Source: Cantharellus purpuraceus
Taxonomy: Eukaryota > Basidiomycota > Agaricomycetes > Cantharellales > Hydnaceae
Assembly (NCBI GenBank): GCA_025174535.1
Contig: JALBUN010000006.1
Span: forward strand, 248,001 to 312,000
Reading direction: 5' to 3'
Length of the DNA: 64,000 nt
Part shown: in pieces, positions 44,958-56,271 of the stretch
Position numbering within the stretch: position 1 is the stretch's first letter
Layout: every line of letters begins with the position of its first letter
Notes under the pieces: generated by a model
Databases searched by the model: none
What the model saw: the letters and a program-made list of their open reading frames with translations, nothing else
Told to the model about the DNA's origin: nothing
Program-made: the position numbers and the translations under genes

Positions 44958-47277
44958 TTAAGCCCAACCCACTCCTACAAGTCCAGCCAAGTGGTTGAGC
45001 ACAGGCGCCGCAAGGGGCTTTGTGAGCATATCGACCGCCATGTCACTCGTAGGGCAGTAGTGAACGGATATGAGATCCCTCTGTATCACATCGTGAATGA
45101 AATGGTAATGGATATCAATATGTTTCGTCCATGAGTGGTAGCGGTTGTCCTTGGATATCACAATCACTGACTGACTATCACAGTACATCATGGTTGGTTG
45201 TTCGAGCGGACGCATGATGTCGGATAGGAACATCTGGATCCATAGGGCTTCCTTTGCAGCGTGCATAGAGGCCACATATTCCGCTTCAGTGGTAGACAAC
45301 ATAACAATTGACTGCTTCTTTGAACTCCAGGACACAGTGCCACCGTCGATCAAGAATACATATCCCGAGATTGCACGCCGGTGCTCCTGTGTACTCCCAT
45401 CTGCATCAGTGAAACCCTCAAGGCCATTTCGTCCTTGCAGCTCTGGTTTTGCCCAGGTAAAGTGACCTTTTTCACCAATCACCAGCTTATATTCAACTGT
45501 TGCTTCAGATATCGTAGGACTCTTTTGACTGACTCCAAATGCGGTCTCCCTGGGTTTTGCATGAATTGGGACAGGTGTGTCACTGCAAACGCAATGTCGG
45601 GGCGCGTTCCTAACACTGCATACATTAGGGACCCAATGGCTTCTTGGTATGGTACCCCTCGCATGTCTTCGTGCTCTCATGGCGTGGATGGGCACTGACC
45701 CAAGCTCAACTTGCTGTGTGGGTCAAGTGGTGATGTGAGTGATCTTGCATTCTCCATTCCAAATCTCTCTAACACTTTCATGATGTAGGCTTTCTGCGAG
45801 AAAGATATTGTGCGTGCGTGGCGGTCCCATTCGATCTCGATCCCCAGTAGCCATCATAAGTTGCCTAAGTCCTTTATCTTGAACCTTGAACGCAGCTGAT
45901 CCTTGAATTCCTGGATCACCAGTCTGCTGCTTCCGGCCATTGTGAGGTCATCTACGTCCGCCGCGATGATGATGCTGTCTGAGGAGGTATGTTTGAAGAA
46001 CACAGCGTGCTCAACCTTGCATTGTGAGAACCCTAGTTCATACATGATGCTGGTTAATAACTCATACCACTCTCTTCCTGCTTGCTTTAGACCGTAGATC
46101 GCGCATCGCAACAGGCAGACCTTGTGCTCTTTGCCAGGGGTCTCGTAGCCTCTTGGCTGTCGCATATATATCATCTCCTTGAGTGGGGCATTGAGGTATG
46201 CTCCATCCACATCTGTTTGTTTAATTTCCCAATCATTCCGCGCAGCTATGGCACAGATGATGCGTATCGCAGTCAGCTTTGCCGTCGGAGAGAATGTCTT
46301 GTGGTAATCAATGCCTTCTGCCTGTGAGTACCCTTGCACGACGAACCTGCTCTTTCAGCTTGCTATATCTCCCTCTGCATCCTGCTTGTACTTTAGGACC
46401 ATCCTGCTGCCAACAATGTTGGTGCCTTTGGGGGGTTCAACTAGTTCCCAGGTGTGCATGCGTTGATGCTGATCAAGCTCGTTTCTGATTGATTTGTCCC
46501 ATTCAGGCCAGTCATCTCGGGATCGTGCATCATTGATGTCCCACGGGTCATCTGTGATGGTGCGTGCCACCATTGCCGCCATTGCTACCTCAAATGGTGG
46601 GTCAGACTCCCCCCCAATCTCTGCCTCATCTTCCACATGACTGATGTGTGCTATAGCAGCAGTGGGCGGGTCCTCCCTTGGTGCTGGCATGCCCCATGGG
46701 AGCATGGAATCTTTTGTCCGCCCAAGGGCTGTTCCTCGCCCCTCCATGATGTCATGGATGTATGCGCTGGGCTTGCGTACCTGCTACCCACATCCTTATT
46801 CTAGTATGAACTCTAGATTCTCAAATCCCTGAAGTGGGTCGGTAAGTCAGCCACTTTTGGATCGGACATTGAGATTGAGGTTTCAGGTAGAATGTCAGTG
46901 GTGGGGATTGGCTGGTCCTTGCCATTCTGATTTGGCACTTCTGGTGCGTGTTCTTGTCCAGCAGTGGCCTTGCTGACGGGATCCTCTTCTAGGCTGGTGG
47001 GCACAATCATCCTGGTGCTGTTGAAGGTTACGTTACACTCAACACTTATTCGGTGCAATGCAGGTAAGTAAATTCAGTGCCCTTTGCTCTCACCACTATA
47101 ACCCATCCAGCGTCCTTCTTCAGTTCTCTGCTCCAGCTTCCCTTGGTCTGAGCGGAGCACATGGACTTGTGTGCCCCATTCTGGCAATCCGGTGAGGTCA
47201 GGTATGTGTTTGTATACCATCTCAAATGGAGTCTTCCCGTTTAATGCACGTGTAGCGGTGCGGTTCTTGAGCCAGAC
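44958..47277 (-). pseudogene. Element C2 pol, C-terminal part: integrase end, reverse transcriptase, RNase H
   Basis: From the right: WLKNRTATRALNGKTPFEMVY (integrase end), a decayed linker, WPEWDKSIRNELDQHQRMHTWELV, then the reverse transcriptase at 45854-46339 (QGYSQAEGIDYHKTFSPTAK, TDVDGAYLNAPLKEMIYM, AIYGLKQAGREWYEL). The catalytic box reads AADVDDLTMAG, keeping both Asp residues. RNase H (44958-45695) has GFTDADGSTQEHRRAISGYVF, STTEAEYVASMHAAKEALW and SDMAVDMLTKPL. The frame is broken near 45700-45850 and 46340. Copia-type domain order. Confidence 0.83.
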
Positions 47278-48709
47278 TGTTTTGGAACCCACAAAATTAT
47301 GGTGTTAGGGCAAACTCTAAATCACCACAATTCCGTGAATGAACAGCTGAGAAGAATATCAAACCCTGCTGCAGCACAACTCCAGAAACAATTTAACGTT
47401 TGTACTTTGGTTACAATCCTTTGTATTGGTCAATGCAGACTATATGCAGAAAGGTAATATGTTTCTTAGCAGCAAGAAATGAATAAGACTTCCAGAGTCT
47501 AGAGTTCACGGACGCTTAGGGGTCCAGATATTCCAAAAAGAGAGGAATGCACTTAGAGGCTAAAGGAAGTAGGTGGATGAATCCAACCGTCCAACCAGTG
47601 GCACTCAGAAGCAGGTAACAGCAATGTGTGAAGTAGTCTAGCAACTGCTTCACACGAGTTCAAGATTCTAATGCTCTGCAAAGGCAGTACACACTAGTAA
47701 CTTAAACAAGAGCACTAATGGCAGGACTATTGACAGACAATCTCACCCTGTAGATTCGTAGTCACGTGAGGCAGATACTACACTCACGCCCAAAGCAGGA
47801 ATATCACTACTTTGAGTGCAATCAAGTACAGTTACACAACTGTAAAAGATCCTTGAACTGGTAATCAACAGTTACTGAGATAGAGGATGACACTGTATGT
47901 CACTCTAGTCACACTGGTGTGCAGAAGATGGGTAGAATATGATGATATGTTATTCTTTCAGAGGCAGAATGGCCTCCTTATATATTGTATTTACAGGGGC
48001 TGACTAATGGTTCTGTAATATTCTACCTATTAATAGATGGAAACTACTGGAAGGTTGTGGAAGGTGGAAGAAAGGAGTAGAATATTCCAAGCCAATCACA
48101 GGATCTGATCACAGCACTAACACTGATCAGGAGCTGAATAATGGTTCTGGAAAGTTCTATCTAATAATAGAGGGAAACAGCTAGAATGTTATGGAAAGGG
48201 GTAGAATATTCCAAGGCAATCACCTGATTTGATCACCCATCAGCTGATCTGATCCCTGAACTAGGCACTGATCAGGCAAAAAGAAGGGTGTCCACCCTGT
48301 TTTCTGCACTGGTTTGGACAGCCATGGATAGCCACATCTCAGGTGATGATCTCCATGGAAAATAGTGCCCTGAGAGGCTGTGGTTGTTAAGTTAGAGAAT
48401 ATTTATTGATCAGAGACATCTGAGCTTGAATTGAGGCTGAATGCCTGGTCCAAAGGGGGAGAACCGGCTGTGTGAAGGTTTGTGGGCACCTATGGGTCCA
48501 CAACTGTAGCACAGCAGAAATAAATGATTCTGAGCCGAGTTCTGCATGGAATATTCCCAAAAAAATATGGAAAAATAGAGAATATTTGAATAAGTCCATC
48601 CCAGGTACAAGCATCAAATATATGCTGATATTTAGGAATGGAAAAGCAAAGAATAGCACATTGGTGCTGCATAAATGGAATTTGATAGGGAAAAGGTGGT
48701 TCCCATACA
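47278..48709 (-). repeat. L-family LTR, long subfamily, minus strand, no target duplication
   Basis: 1432 bp; plus-strand ends TGTTTTGGAACC and GGTTCCCATACA. The flanks CAGAC and CTCAA differ. One three-unit heat-shock-like motif is intact (48145-48157); the one near the TATA box has a single change (48011-48023). Confidence 0.88.
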
Positions 48710-48842
48710 CTCAACCTCCTGAGCCTCCTATGTGCTCCTGTTCCTCCTATGTGCTCCTGTTCCTCCTATCCCCTCTGTTCCCCCTCTGTTCTTTTAATCC
48801 CCTCTCCCCTTTCTCCCTAGAAGTCCAGTCTTCCAAATAACA
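48710..48842 (-). repeat. Fragment of a W-family LTR
   Basis: It shares AACCTCCTGAGCCTCCTAT..GCTCCTG and the CT-rich block ending AGAAGTCC with the complete W LTR at 57856-58599, and ends AATAACA, the reverse of TGTTATT. The rest of the LTR is lost at the join with the L LTR. It contains a tandem CTCCTATGTGCTCCTGTTC repeat. Confidence 0.7.
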
Positions 48843-50573
48843 CGCCATTCTTTGAAGCATTGGGCAGCATCATTCTTCCTTCTCAATATGTAGACCCATG
48901 TCTTGTCAGAACAGTCATCAATAAAGTTCAATGCGTACAATGCGCCATCTGGCATGCAGACATCTTTGGGTCCTGTAATATCAGAGTGGACTTTTTCAAG
49001 CAGCCTTGTTGCTCTCCTGCCCTCCCACTTCTTTGGTACTGGTGTCTTAGTCTGTTTTCCAAGGACACAGTGTTCACAAAGTGGTGGGAGTCTGGACAAG
49101 TTGATGGGCATACCTTTTGCAAGGTGCTTGTTGGCCATCTCAATGATAGAGGGGTAATTGACATGGCTTAGCCGGCGATGCCAAGTTTCAAGGTCAGGGA
49201 CAGCTTGGGCTACATGGGCATGCTTGAAAATTGGTGCCTGCAAATCTAGATGGTACAGTCCTTTTCCTTCATGAGTGCCATCTGCGATAATTTTGGAGCC
49301 CCTATAGATAGCACTGGTTCATGGTGAATGTGGTTGTAAGGCCCTGGTCATCTAAGCAACCAATGGACACAAGTCAAATGTTGGCCTGGGGAACATATAG
49401 GGCATTGTTGAGTGTGAGGCAACAATTTTTGCCGCACTTGAGAATGATCTTCCCTATGCCAATGGCAGCAATTGTAGTGCTGCTGAAGCCTTGAATGTCT
49501 CTGGGTTCAATAGGTGTAAGCTCAGTAAAATCACTTCTATGTGGCAATATATGGCTCATGCATGCAGAGTCAGCAGCAAACTTCATAGAGGGGTGAGAGA
49601 CACAAGTGAGTTCAGCATCGGTGAGTGGCCTGATATCCATGTTATTGATAGAGGTGGCAGTAGTGTTGTCAGTTTTCCACTCGATAGAACATGTCTCGAC
49701 TGTGGTACAAGATATGTGCCCATCAATGGGACACTTTTCAAAATATGATTTAAAACATTCAGGCCTTTGGGCTGAGGGGGACATAGCGGCCATAGCCATG
49801 TTGCAGGAGTCAGATCCACTCTCATCCTCTTTTGCAATGGCAGCAGTAGTGGTAGTCTTTGCTGTCTTTTTGTCAGTCTTCTTCTACCTCAATTCTTGTG
49901 CCTTTTTCGCTTTTAGCTCTTTGTACCAGTCAGGCATCTGACCCTCAGTGCCGCTGCCCTTTTCCCAGCAGGTCTCAATGGTATGCCCACAGGCTTCGCA
50001 GTTAGTGCATGTCAGAGTTGAGCGGTTTGCCTTGGGTGGGCCGTTGCATGCAGATTGAGCAGCAAGTGCAATTTCCTGGGCTTTCTTATTATCAATGTCT
50101 TGAAATTCCACTTCAAGGCGTGTGATAATGTCTTTAGACATGAGGGAGGTGGTACTGGTGGTCATGAATCCGATCAGGCTTTTATGAATCCATTCAAAGT
50201 CACTGTCAGATAGAGCTTGCAATAGTAGCACAATAAGCCACTCCTCCTCTGTTGGGGGTTTTGGGTCATAGATAATAGTGAGTTGGTCTTTTAATTCGTT
50301 GATGGTGTTGTTGAACAAATCGTGAGATGTGAAGCATATCCTGATTGCCGCCTGTAGAGCATTCATTTTGGATATGATGCCACATTGATAGGTACTTAAG
50401 GAACTCCCAGGCCTCATGTGCTGTGGTCAAGTCTTCAATACCACATCTCAGTGGGTAGTCAACAATTTGACAAAGAGCACCGACAATCCGATCATTCGTG
50501 TTGGCCCAGATTGAGAATAGTTTGGCTTTGGTGGGCTTCATGCTATTTGGACCTTCAATGAAGCTCCATAGGC
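48843..50573 (-). pseudogene. Element C2 gag, protease and integrase start
   Basis: From the right: gag (50573-49884) with FLKYLSMW, then TNCEACGHTIETC as CCHC knuckle; protease KFAADSACMSHI in 49374-49799; and at 48794-49243 the GAG-pre-integrase WHRRLSHVNYPSIIEMA with CEHCVLGK and the integrase start VHSDITGP, FIDDCSDKTWVYIL. The frame is lost at the W LTR fragment. Integrase residues between CFKEW and VWLKNRT are missing, so the part between was deleted. Confidence 0.82.
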
Positions 50574-50578
50574 CCTGA

Positions 50579-51704
50579 TGTTTTGGAACCTGCAAAATTA
50601 TGGTGTTAGGGCAAACTCCAAATCACCATAATTCCATGAATGAACAGCTGAGAAGAATATCAAATCCTACTGCAGCACAACTCCAGAAACAATTTAACAT
50701 TTGTACTTTGGTTACAATCCATTGTAATGGTCAATGCAGATGATATGCAGGAAGGTAATACATTTCTTAGCAGTAGGGAATGAATAAGACTTCCAGAGTC
50801 TAGAGTTCACAGATGCTTAGGGGTCCAGATATTCCAAAAAGAGGGGAATGCACTTAGAGGCTAGAGGAAGTAGGTAGATGAATCCAACCATCCAACCAGT
50901 GGCACTCTGAAGCAGGTAACAGCAAAGTGTGAAGTAGTCTAGCAACTGCTTCACACGAGTTCAAGATTCTAATGCTCTGCAAAGGCAGTACACACTAGTA
51001 ACTTAAACAAGAGCACTAATGGCAGGACTATTGACAGACAATCTCACCCTGTAGATTCGTAGTCACGTGAGGCAGATACTACACTCACGCCCAAAGCAGG
51101 ACAATCACTACTTTGAGTGCAATCGAATACAGTTACACAACTGTAAGCAACCCTTGAACTGGACAATCAACAGTTACTGAGATATAGAGGATGACACTGT
51201 ATGTCACTCTAGTCACACTGATGTGCAAATGATGGGGTAGAAGATGGTTATTTATTCAGAGGCAAAATGGCCTCCTTATATACTGTATCTACAGGAGCTG
51301 ACTAATCCTTCCACCTATTAATAGTTATGAGTCATGGCAGGAGTCATAGCATGAGTCACTATTACTCAAATAACTCAGGCAATACTTCATTTCCTGGGCT
51401 GATCAGCACAAAGGAGTCATGTGATCAAAAATGAGTCAGTAGATCAGGTGACTCTGCTGATTTTTGACATCTGTGAAGGTTTATGGGTCCATGTGGATCC
51501 AAAACATTGCCCAGCAGAACAAAAAGTTTGTGGACTCATTTCTGCATGGAAAATTCCTGAAAAAATATGGAAAAATAGAGAATATGGCCCTGAATCAAGA
51601 GAAAGCAGCACATATATGCTGATATTTTAAGGCCATGAAGCGAAATTGTACAGTTTTGGGACTTTAAACAAGATCTTTTTTAAGGGAAAACCAGTTCCCA
51701 TACA
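50579..51704 (-). repeat. L-family solo LTR, short subfamily, 1126 bp, target duplication CCTGA
   Basis: Plus-strand ends TGTTTTGGAACC and CAGTTCCCATACA, flanked by CCTGA (50574-50578 and 51705-51709). It lies within C2 gag, so it came after C2. Confidence 0.92.
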
Positions 51705-51953
51705 CCTGAGATCTGAGTGATGCCTTGCATTCACTAGACCACAGCTGCCATTTTCTGGCCTTGAGAATGCCAAACATTTTTCATCTTTACATCTGTCATT
51801 GTAGGATGAATGATATGCTTGGCTTTAGGACAGTTGTCAGGGGTAGGAGGGTCAGGGTCAGGCATGATGGTGTCGTGTTAGGGGATAATGTTATATCTGA
51901 CTAGGCTCCACGCATATATGAAGAATTAAAGCATGGATGGGATGCCCATAACC
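51705..51953 (-). pseudogene. C2 gag N-terminus, leader and primer-binding site
   Basis: The minus strand reads an ATG near 51874 with MPDPDPPTPDNCPKAKHI. Upstream lie the leader and, next to the LTR, GGTTATGGGCATCC (51940-51953), again resembling the initiator tRNA-Met anticodon arm, as in C1. Confidence 0.65.
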
Positions 51954-52224
51954 TGTTGGGAGCGGAACTATGCCGTAGTTCAGCTCAGTCTACACAGTAT
52001 GAGTGTTAAAGACTATATGTATTACCTATGCCATAGTTCGGCTAAGGCATGGGTAGATGTGAGTACAAATGGTGAACAGTAACTAAGTAGAATATCTCAC
52101 CTCAGTCTACACAGTATGGGTGTAAAGACTGGGGAGGGAGGATGGAGGTATAACGTTGATATATACTACTTTGTTGTGGGTGTTTGTAGGCTCACGATCT
52201 ATGACTCTTGATCCAATTCCAACA
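51954..52224 (-). repeat. C2 5' LTR, 271 bp
   Basis: On the minus strand it starts TGTTGGAATTGG and ends TCCCAACA, directly next to the primer-binding site. The element's presumed 3' LTR (44673-44950) is clearly different in sequence, apart from the ends. Confidence 0.75.
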
Positions 52225-53640
52225 CCCCACAAAGTCAAAGACATGCAATCCTTCTTAGGATTTGCCAACTTCTATGACGCTTGTTCGGAATCATGTCAGT
52301 ATACAATATTCTAATGTATATGAGATATACATCAGAATTTCAATGATACATAAAGCCAGGGAGTTACAATTTGGATATCTTAAAAGATTTCGGATGTGTG
52401 AAATTTTCATAAATATAAACATATATTCTATATTTTAATAAACTTTAAAAGATGAGATATTTGGTTGAGATGAACATAATCATTTACATGGATATAATGG
52501 GAATGTATGTATTAATATAATTGGTATTATATAGGATATTTAGATATACAAATACCAGGTGGGGATTAAAGATAGTTTAAATTATGTTACAAGTATTGTA
52601 TAAGAAAGAATCAATGATATTTGGATGTTCCCTCAAGAGAGTTGCCACCACTAAATGGGGAAAAAACAGTTATTTTTGAGAATTATGCCAAAATATCACA
52701 ATAGGTTTTAATCTAGTATATTGTGTAAAATTTGAGAATCACATTGAAATATGAAAATAAGTTTTAATCTAAGTGTATTGTGTAAAATTTGAGGAAAATA
52801 GGTTGTATATACGTATTTGTTGTATTTCTGAACAAGCGTCTATAGGCATTTCATATTCAAATACTCTGACCTCACAATTCCACTGACTCATTTGACTTGT
52901 AAAGGCACTCCATGAGAGTTCTCAGACTCCTGCTGGACATCCTTCAAAATGTTAAAGAGAGCTTTTACCACAGCTCCGGTCTTATCACAATGGAACCCAG
53001 GATCTCTGATCATTGTAGAAACCAACGCCTCCAACTATGCACTGGCAGCCATTCTATCAACCATCTCTCCAACAGACAATGAGGTTCATCCAATAGCTTT
53101 CCATTCCTGGACTTTCACTCTGGCAGAACTCAACTACAATGTCCATGATGAAGAACTACTTGCAATCTTTGAAGCTTTCAAGTCCTGGCAACATTACCTT
53201 GAAGGATCTCCAACTCCAGTCAATGTCATTACAGACCACAAGAACCTTGAATACTTTTCAACTACCAAACTCCTTACATGGCAGCAAGCCCACTGGTCTG
53301 AATTTCTATCCCAGTTAATCTGGTAATCCGTTTCTGTCCCAGCAAACTCGCTACAAAACCGGACTCTTTAACTAGATGATGGGACATCTATCCTAAAGAG
53401 GGAGGAAATGATTATGCAGCAGTAAATCTGCATAATCTTAGGCCTGTGTTCACTAACGAACAGTTAACCACTTCCCTCCAAGCAACAATGTTCTATTCCC
53501 CAGTCCTCTGAGCAGCCATCACTATGGACATTGATACACTCTACTCTGATATCCAATCCACACTCTGATCATATCCAGCCATCTCTGGACATCTCACCCA
53601 TACTTGCGCAGCAGTATTGCATACTGCCTTATAGTTGCTC
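52225..53640 (+). pseudogene. G-type gypsy fragment: reverse transcriptase end and RNase H, split by a TIR element
   Basis: It begins TPHKVKDMQSFLGFANFY, is interrupted by the element at 52276-52840, and continues RHFIFKYSDLTIPLTHL, then APVLSQWNPGSLIIVETNASNYALAAIL and NYNVHDEELLAIFEAFKSWQHYLEG, VITDHKNLEYFSTTK (RNase H). A decayed tether follows up to ~53640 (WDIYPKEGGNDYAAVN, MDIDTLYSD). No integrase is seen. Confidence 0.82.
52276..52840. mobile_element. AT-rich TIR element, copy 2 (565 bp), target duplication TAT
   Basis: Ends GACGCTTGTTCGGAA and TTCTGAACAAGCGTC. TAT flanks it on both sides (52273-52275 and 52841-52843); taking out the element plus one TAT restores ...NFYRHFIF... of the reverse transcriptase. 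This fixes the element's borders and the 3-bp duplication. Confidence 0.85.
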
Positions 53641-54655
53641 GCTTCATAGCATATCATAGCACTATGCGCACTATAGTCACCGGGGGTTAGGTGCTGGACC
53701 ACTAAAAGCCCCCCTTACTAGTATTCAACTCAATACAACTGCCTTTCAGTGACAATCTGAGCAACAAAGTATTGAAGTCTGATAATGATCAAGACTCAGC
53801 CCGTATATTGTGAATACAGCTGGGTTATATATACCTGATAATGATCAAGACTGGATAACAAAAGAAATGAGCAAGTGGGTGGGGAATGCATATTCTAGTG
53901 CTCCTCACCTCAGCCCGTATATTGTGAATACGGCTGAGGGAGAACGAGCAACCACAGATGTGTTATATATGTCTGCGGTGGTGAAATTTTTAAGTGTGTA
54001 TACATAATATATTGAGGCTTGAAACGCGGCAGTAATGTGCATGATACGCTGTGATGTGTCAATGACACACGCACACTTCACATACTCCAATACAAAGAAA
54101 CAGTAGTATTGTAGTTGGTTCCTCATTCTTAGATACATTGCACAAATAGATGGGGTTATAGACCGCATCCACTTCCAACCTCCTCTTGAATCCCAGTGAG
54201 AATGGACATGGGATGTGTTGGTATTTGGCAGTTCAAATCAGGGTTTGTGGAGTTTACTGTTTAGCACAGTAGAATACCATGAAAATAGACTTATCCTGAT
54301 AATTTGAAGAGTGCATAGGTATAGTTCATAACAGATCTGTATGAGATTGGGTAGGAGATGGATCCTACAGGTCGGTCAGGAGTCCTGTGTATAGCAGGTG
54401 AAATATGCATGAATTGGTTTTATTTCAGAAGCAATCCAATTCTACCAGAACAAGATTACTAGTGGTTCCGACTTATACTGCCCTGCCTCAAACCATCCTA
54501 TTGCTCCGTACACCACCCCACGCTCCCCACTAAGTCAAGCTGCCGAGATGATAATGATGAAGTAGAGACGGTTCCTGCTTCCAGCCCAGCCTATCATAAC
54601 ATAGGGGTTAGTTATCACGAGACATTGAGAAGGGAAATAAAACCTTGAGAATCCC
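53641..54655. other. No supported gene; contains a repeated hairpin
   Basis: CTCAGCCCGTATATTGTGAATAC(A/G)GCTG occurs at 53797 and 53909; the second copy, CTCAGCCCGTAT...ATACGGCTGAG, forms a hairpin. GATAATGATCAAGACT is also repeated (53781 and 53831). An open frame at plus 53810-54007 has no known motif. Confidence 0.5.
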
Positions 54656-55331
54656 TTAAGTTTCTGGAACAGCGCCGGTGACGGCTAGCAGTGGAGCAAT
54701 GCCATGAGCCTTGTTATACAGACCTTTCGCGTGATAAGCCTGCAAATCAAGTGTCAGCTTCAATTCTGTGTGACAACAGGAAGACAAGTGCCTTGTGCAT
54801 TGGGGCATCAAGGTTGTCGAAAGCATCGTTGACTTGTTTTTTGGTTGCATTTGGGTGCGCTTTGATATGATCAATCCCAAACAAGTTCCTGACGAGAATT
54901 AAGCTATGCCAGAGATATAGGTTCAATTCATCAGGTTCAGCAGCTGATTAACACAAATGCTGTTAAGTATGTCTTCTATAATATATGAAACACATACAGG
55001 GGATAGATGTCAATGCTGGTCCAAGGTTGGTAGATGGAACTGGTGATATGGCACGTGCAACAATAGATGATGTGTCAGCAAGAAGAGCAAGTGTGATGGT
55101 AGATGGCATGTCATCAGAGGCAGTAGTGGATGGCACACCAGAGGAGATGGCAGATGGTGTATCAACAAAGGTGGTGGACAGCGTGCCAATGGAGGCAGTA
55201 GGGGGTACAGCAGAAGACGGAGTGGATGGTGTAATAGCAGATATAGTGGACATCGAACTAGCAGAGGTAGTGGGTAGTGTAACAGTGGAGGTCATCGTCA
55301 CAGAACCAGGGGAGGCAGTGGGCAGTGTAAC
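54656..55331 (-). pseudogene. 3' part of an unrecognised Ser/Thr/Pro-rich gene, cut by an LTR
   Basis: On the minus strand a Ser/Thr/Val/Pro-rich frame (repeated TPSA..VPST-type units) leads through a 54-bp intron (54944-54997) into AEPDELNLYLWHSLILVRNLFGIDH and HPNATKKQVNDAFDNLDAPMHKAL. After a possible 46-bp intron (54740-54785) it ends AYHAKGLYNKAHGIAPLLAVTGAVPET at a TAA. The 5' part is missing because the chromovirus LTR begins at 55332. I do not recognise the family; the last ~75 residues could be a small helical domain. Confidence 0.55.
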
Positions 55332-55679
55332 TGTGAGGGTGACGCTGATGAAGAGGCCACAACAACAAGATACTTGATAGATGAGAGCTGATAAGAGATA
55401 ATGCCAGCTGGTACAGCGGATATCCTCAGTCTATACAGCTGTTTCTGACAAATACATGGGACTTACCTGGTACAGTGGATATCCTCAGAGATCAAGCTGA
55501 GGGGATCACACTGCACCAAGGTGAGTCTTTATACTAAATGATGGAGATGGATAGGAGAACCAAGATAGGGGAAGTGATAGGGGCAATGAAATAGGGGAGA
55601 CGCACCCTGACAGGCTGTGCTGATAGGGGCATCAAGAGAAAATACTAAAAATAGAATATGACTCATTTGAACCCTGACA
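55332..55679 (-). repeat. Chromovirus 3' LTR, 348 bp
   Basis: On the minus strand it starts TGTCAGGGTTCAAATG, right after the polypurine tract AAGAGGGGGGTGA, and ends CCCTCACA. It is the same family as the two LTRs at 19357-20064. Confidence 0.9.
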
Positions 55680-55727
55680 TCACCCCCCTCTTAATGCATG
55701 TCGTCTTGATATGCATTATCATCCATC

Positions 55728-56165
55728 TCAAGAGAGACACACCCTGAAGCACTCTGCAAGGTCCCTTCTCACTCTCTGCCAAAGTAGAGCCCATGACGAG
55801 TGTTGATGGTGACTCTTCTCTGCCTTGGGGTAAAGTGGGATGGTGAACTCTCTGGGGGATATGGGATCGTCCATGCTGAAAACTGCTCCAAGTATCATCT
55901 TTCCTCTCTCATAGGTGACTTTACCAGCAAGCCCTTGGAAGGTGTATGGTATGTCATAGTTGCTGATGAATAGAGGGTCCCCGATGTAGTATGTCTGGCA
56001 TCTTGGTGGATTACGATGCCAGAAGGGGAAATAAACTTGTGGAGGTGGAGATGGGAGTTTATAATCCTCTATGGCACGTGCAGTATCCCTTGAGTCAACT
56101 GACCAAGTGATTGATGGGTCGGAACGGAGTGAGCGTAGAGGGGTGGATTCAGACTGGTAAGGCAT
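55728..56165 (-). CDS. Extra ORF of the chromovirus between pol and 3' LTR, 145 aa
   Basis: An uninterrupted frame on the same strand as pol, starting MPYQSESTPLRSLRSDPSITW and ending RRDLAECFRVCLS 49 bp from the LTR. It is rich in aromatic residues in the centre (YFPFWHRNPPRCQTYYIGDP) and has no signal peptide or membrane segment, so it is not env-like. A TATATAAG lies ~61 bp upstream of the ATG, so it may be transcribed on its own. I do not recognise a domain. It could be an element protein of unknown role or a captured host exon. Confidence 0.6.
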   Translation of the reverse strand: MPYQSESTPLRSLRSDPSITWSVDSRDTARAIEDYKLPSPPPQVYFPFWHRNPPRCQTYYIGDPLFISNYDIPYTFQGLAGKVTYERGKMILGAVFSMDDPISPREFTIPLYPKAEKSHHQHSSWALLWQRVRRDLAECFRVCLS

Positions 56166-56224
56166 GGTGGGTTGGGTAGTGAATGACGATGGTTTTACTG
56201 AGGAAGAGGAAGTGGATTCACTGG

Positions 56225-56232
56225 CTTATATA
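56225..56232 (-). promoter_or_regulatory. TATA-like box upstream of the chromovirus extra ORF
   Basis: On the minus strand TATATAAG, about 61 bp before the ATG at 56165, located after the end of the pol frame. Confidence 0.45.
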
Positions 56233-56271
56233 CAGTTAGTGGAATTTCAGCATGGATGAATTTGGTGAGTG

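Noticed and set aside
56225..56232. Idea that the chromovirus extra ORF is an envelope gene
   Set aside because: The predicted protein has no signal peptide, no hydrophobic membrane segment and few Cys/glycosylation sites; position alone is not enough.
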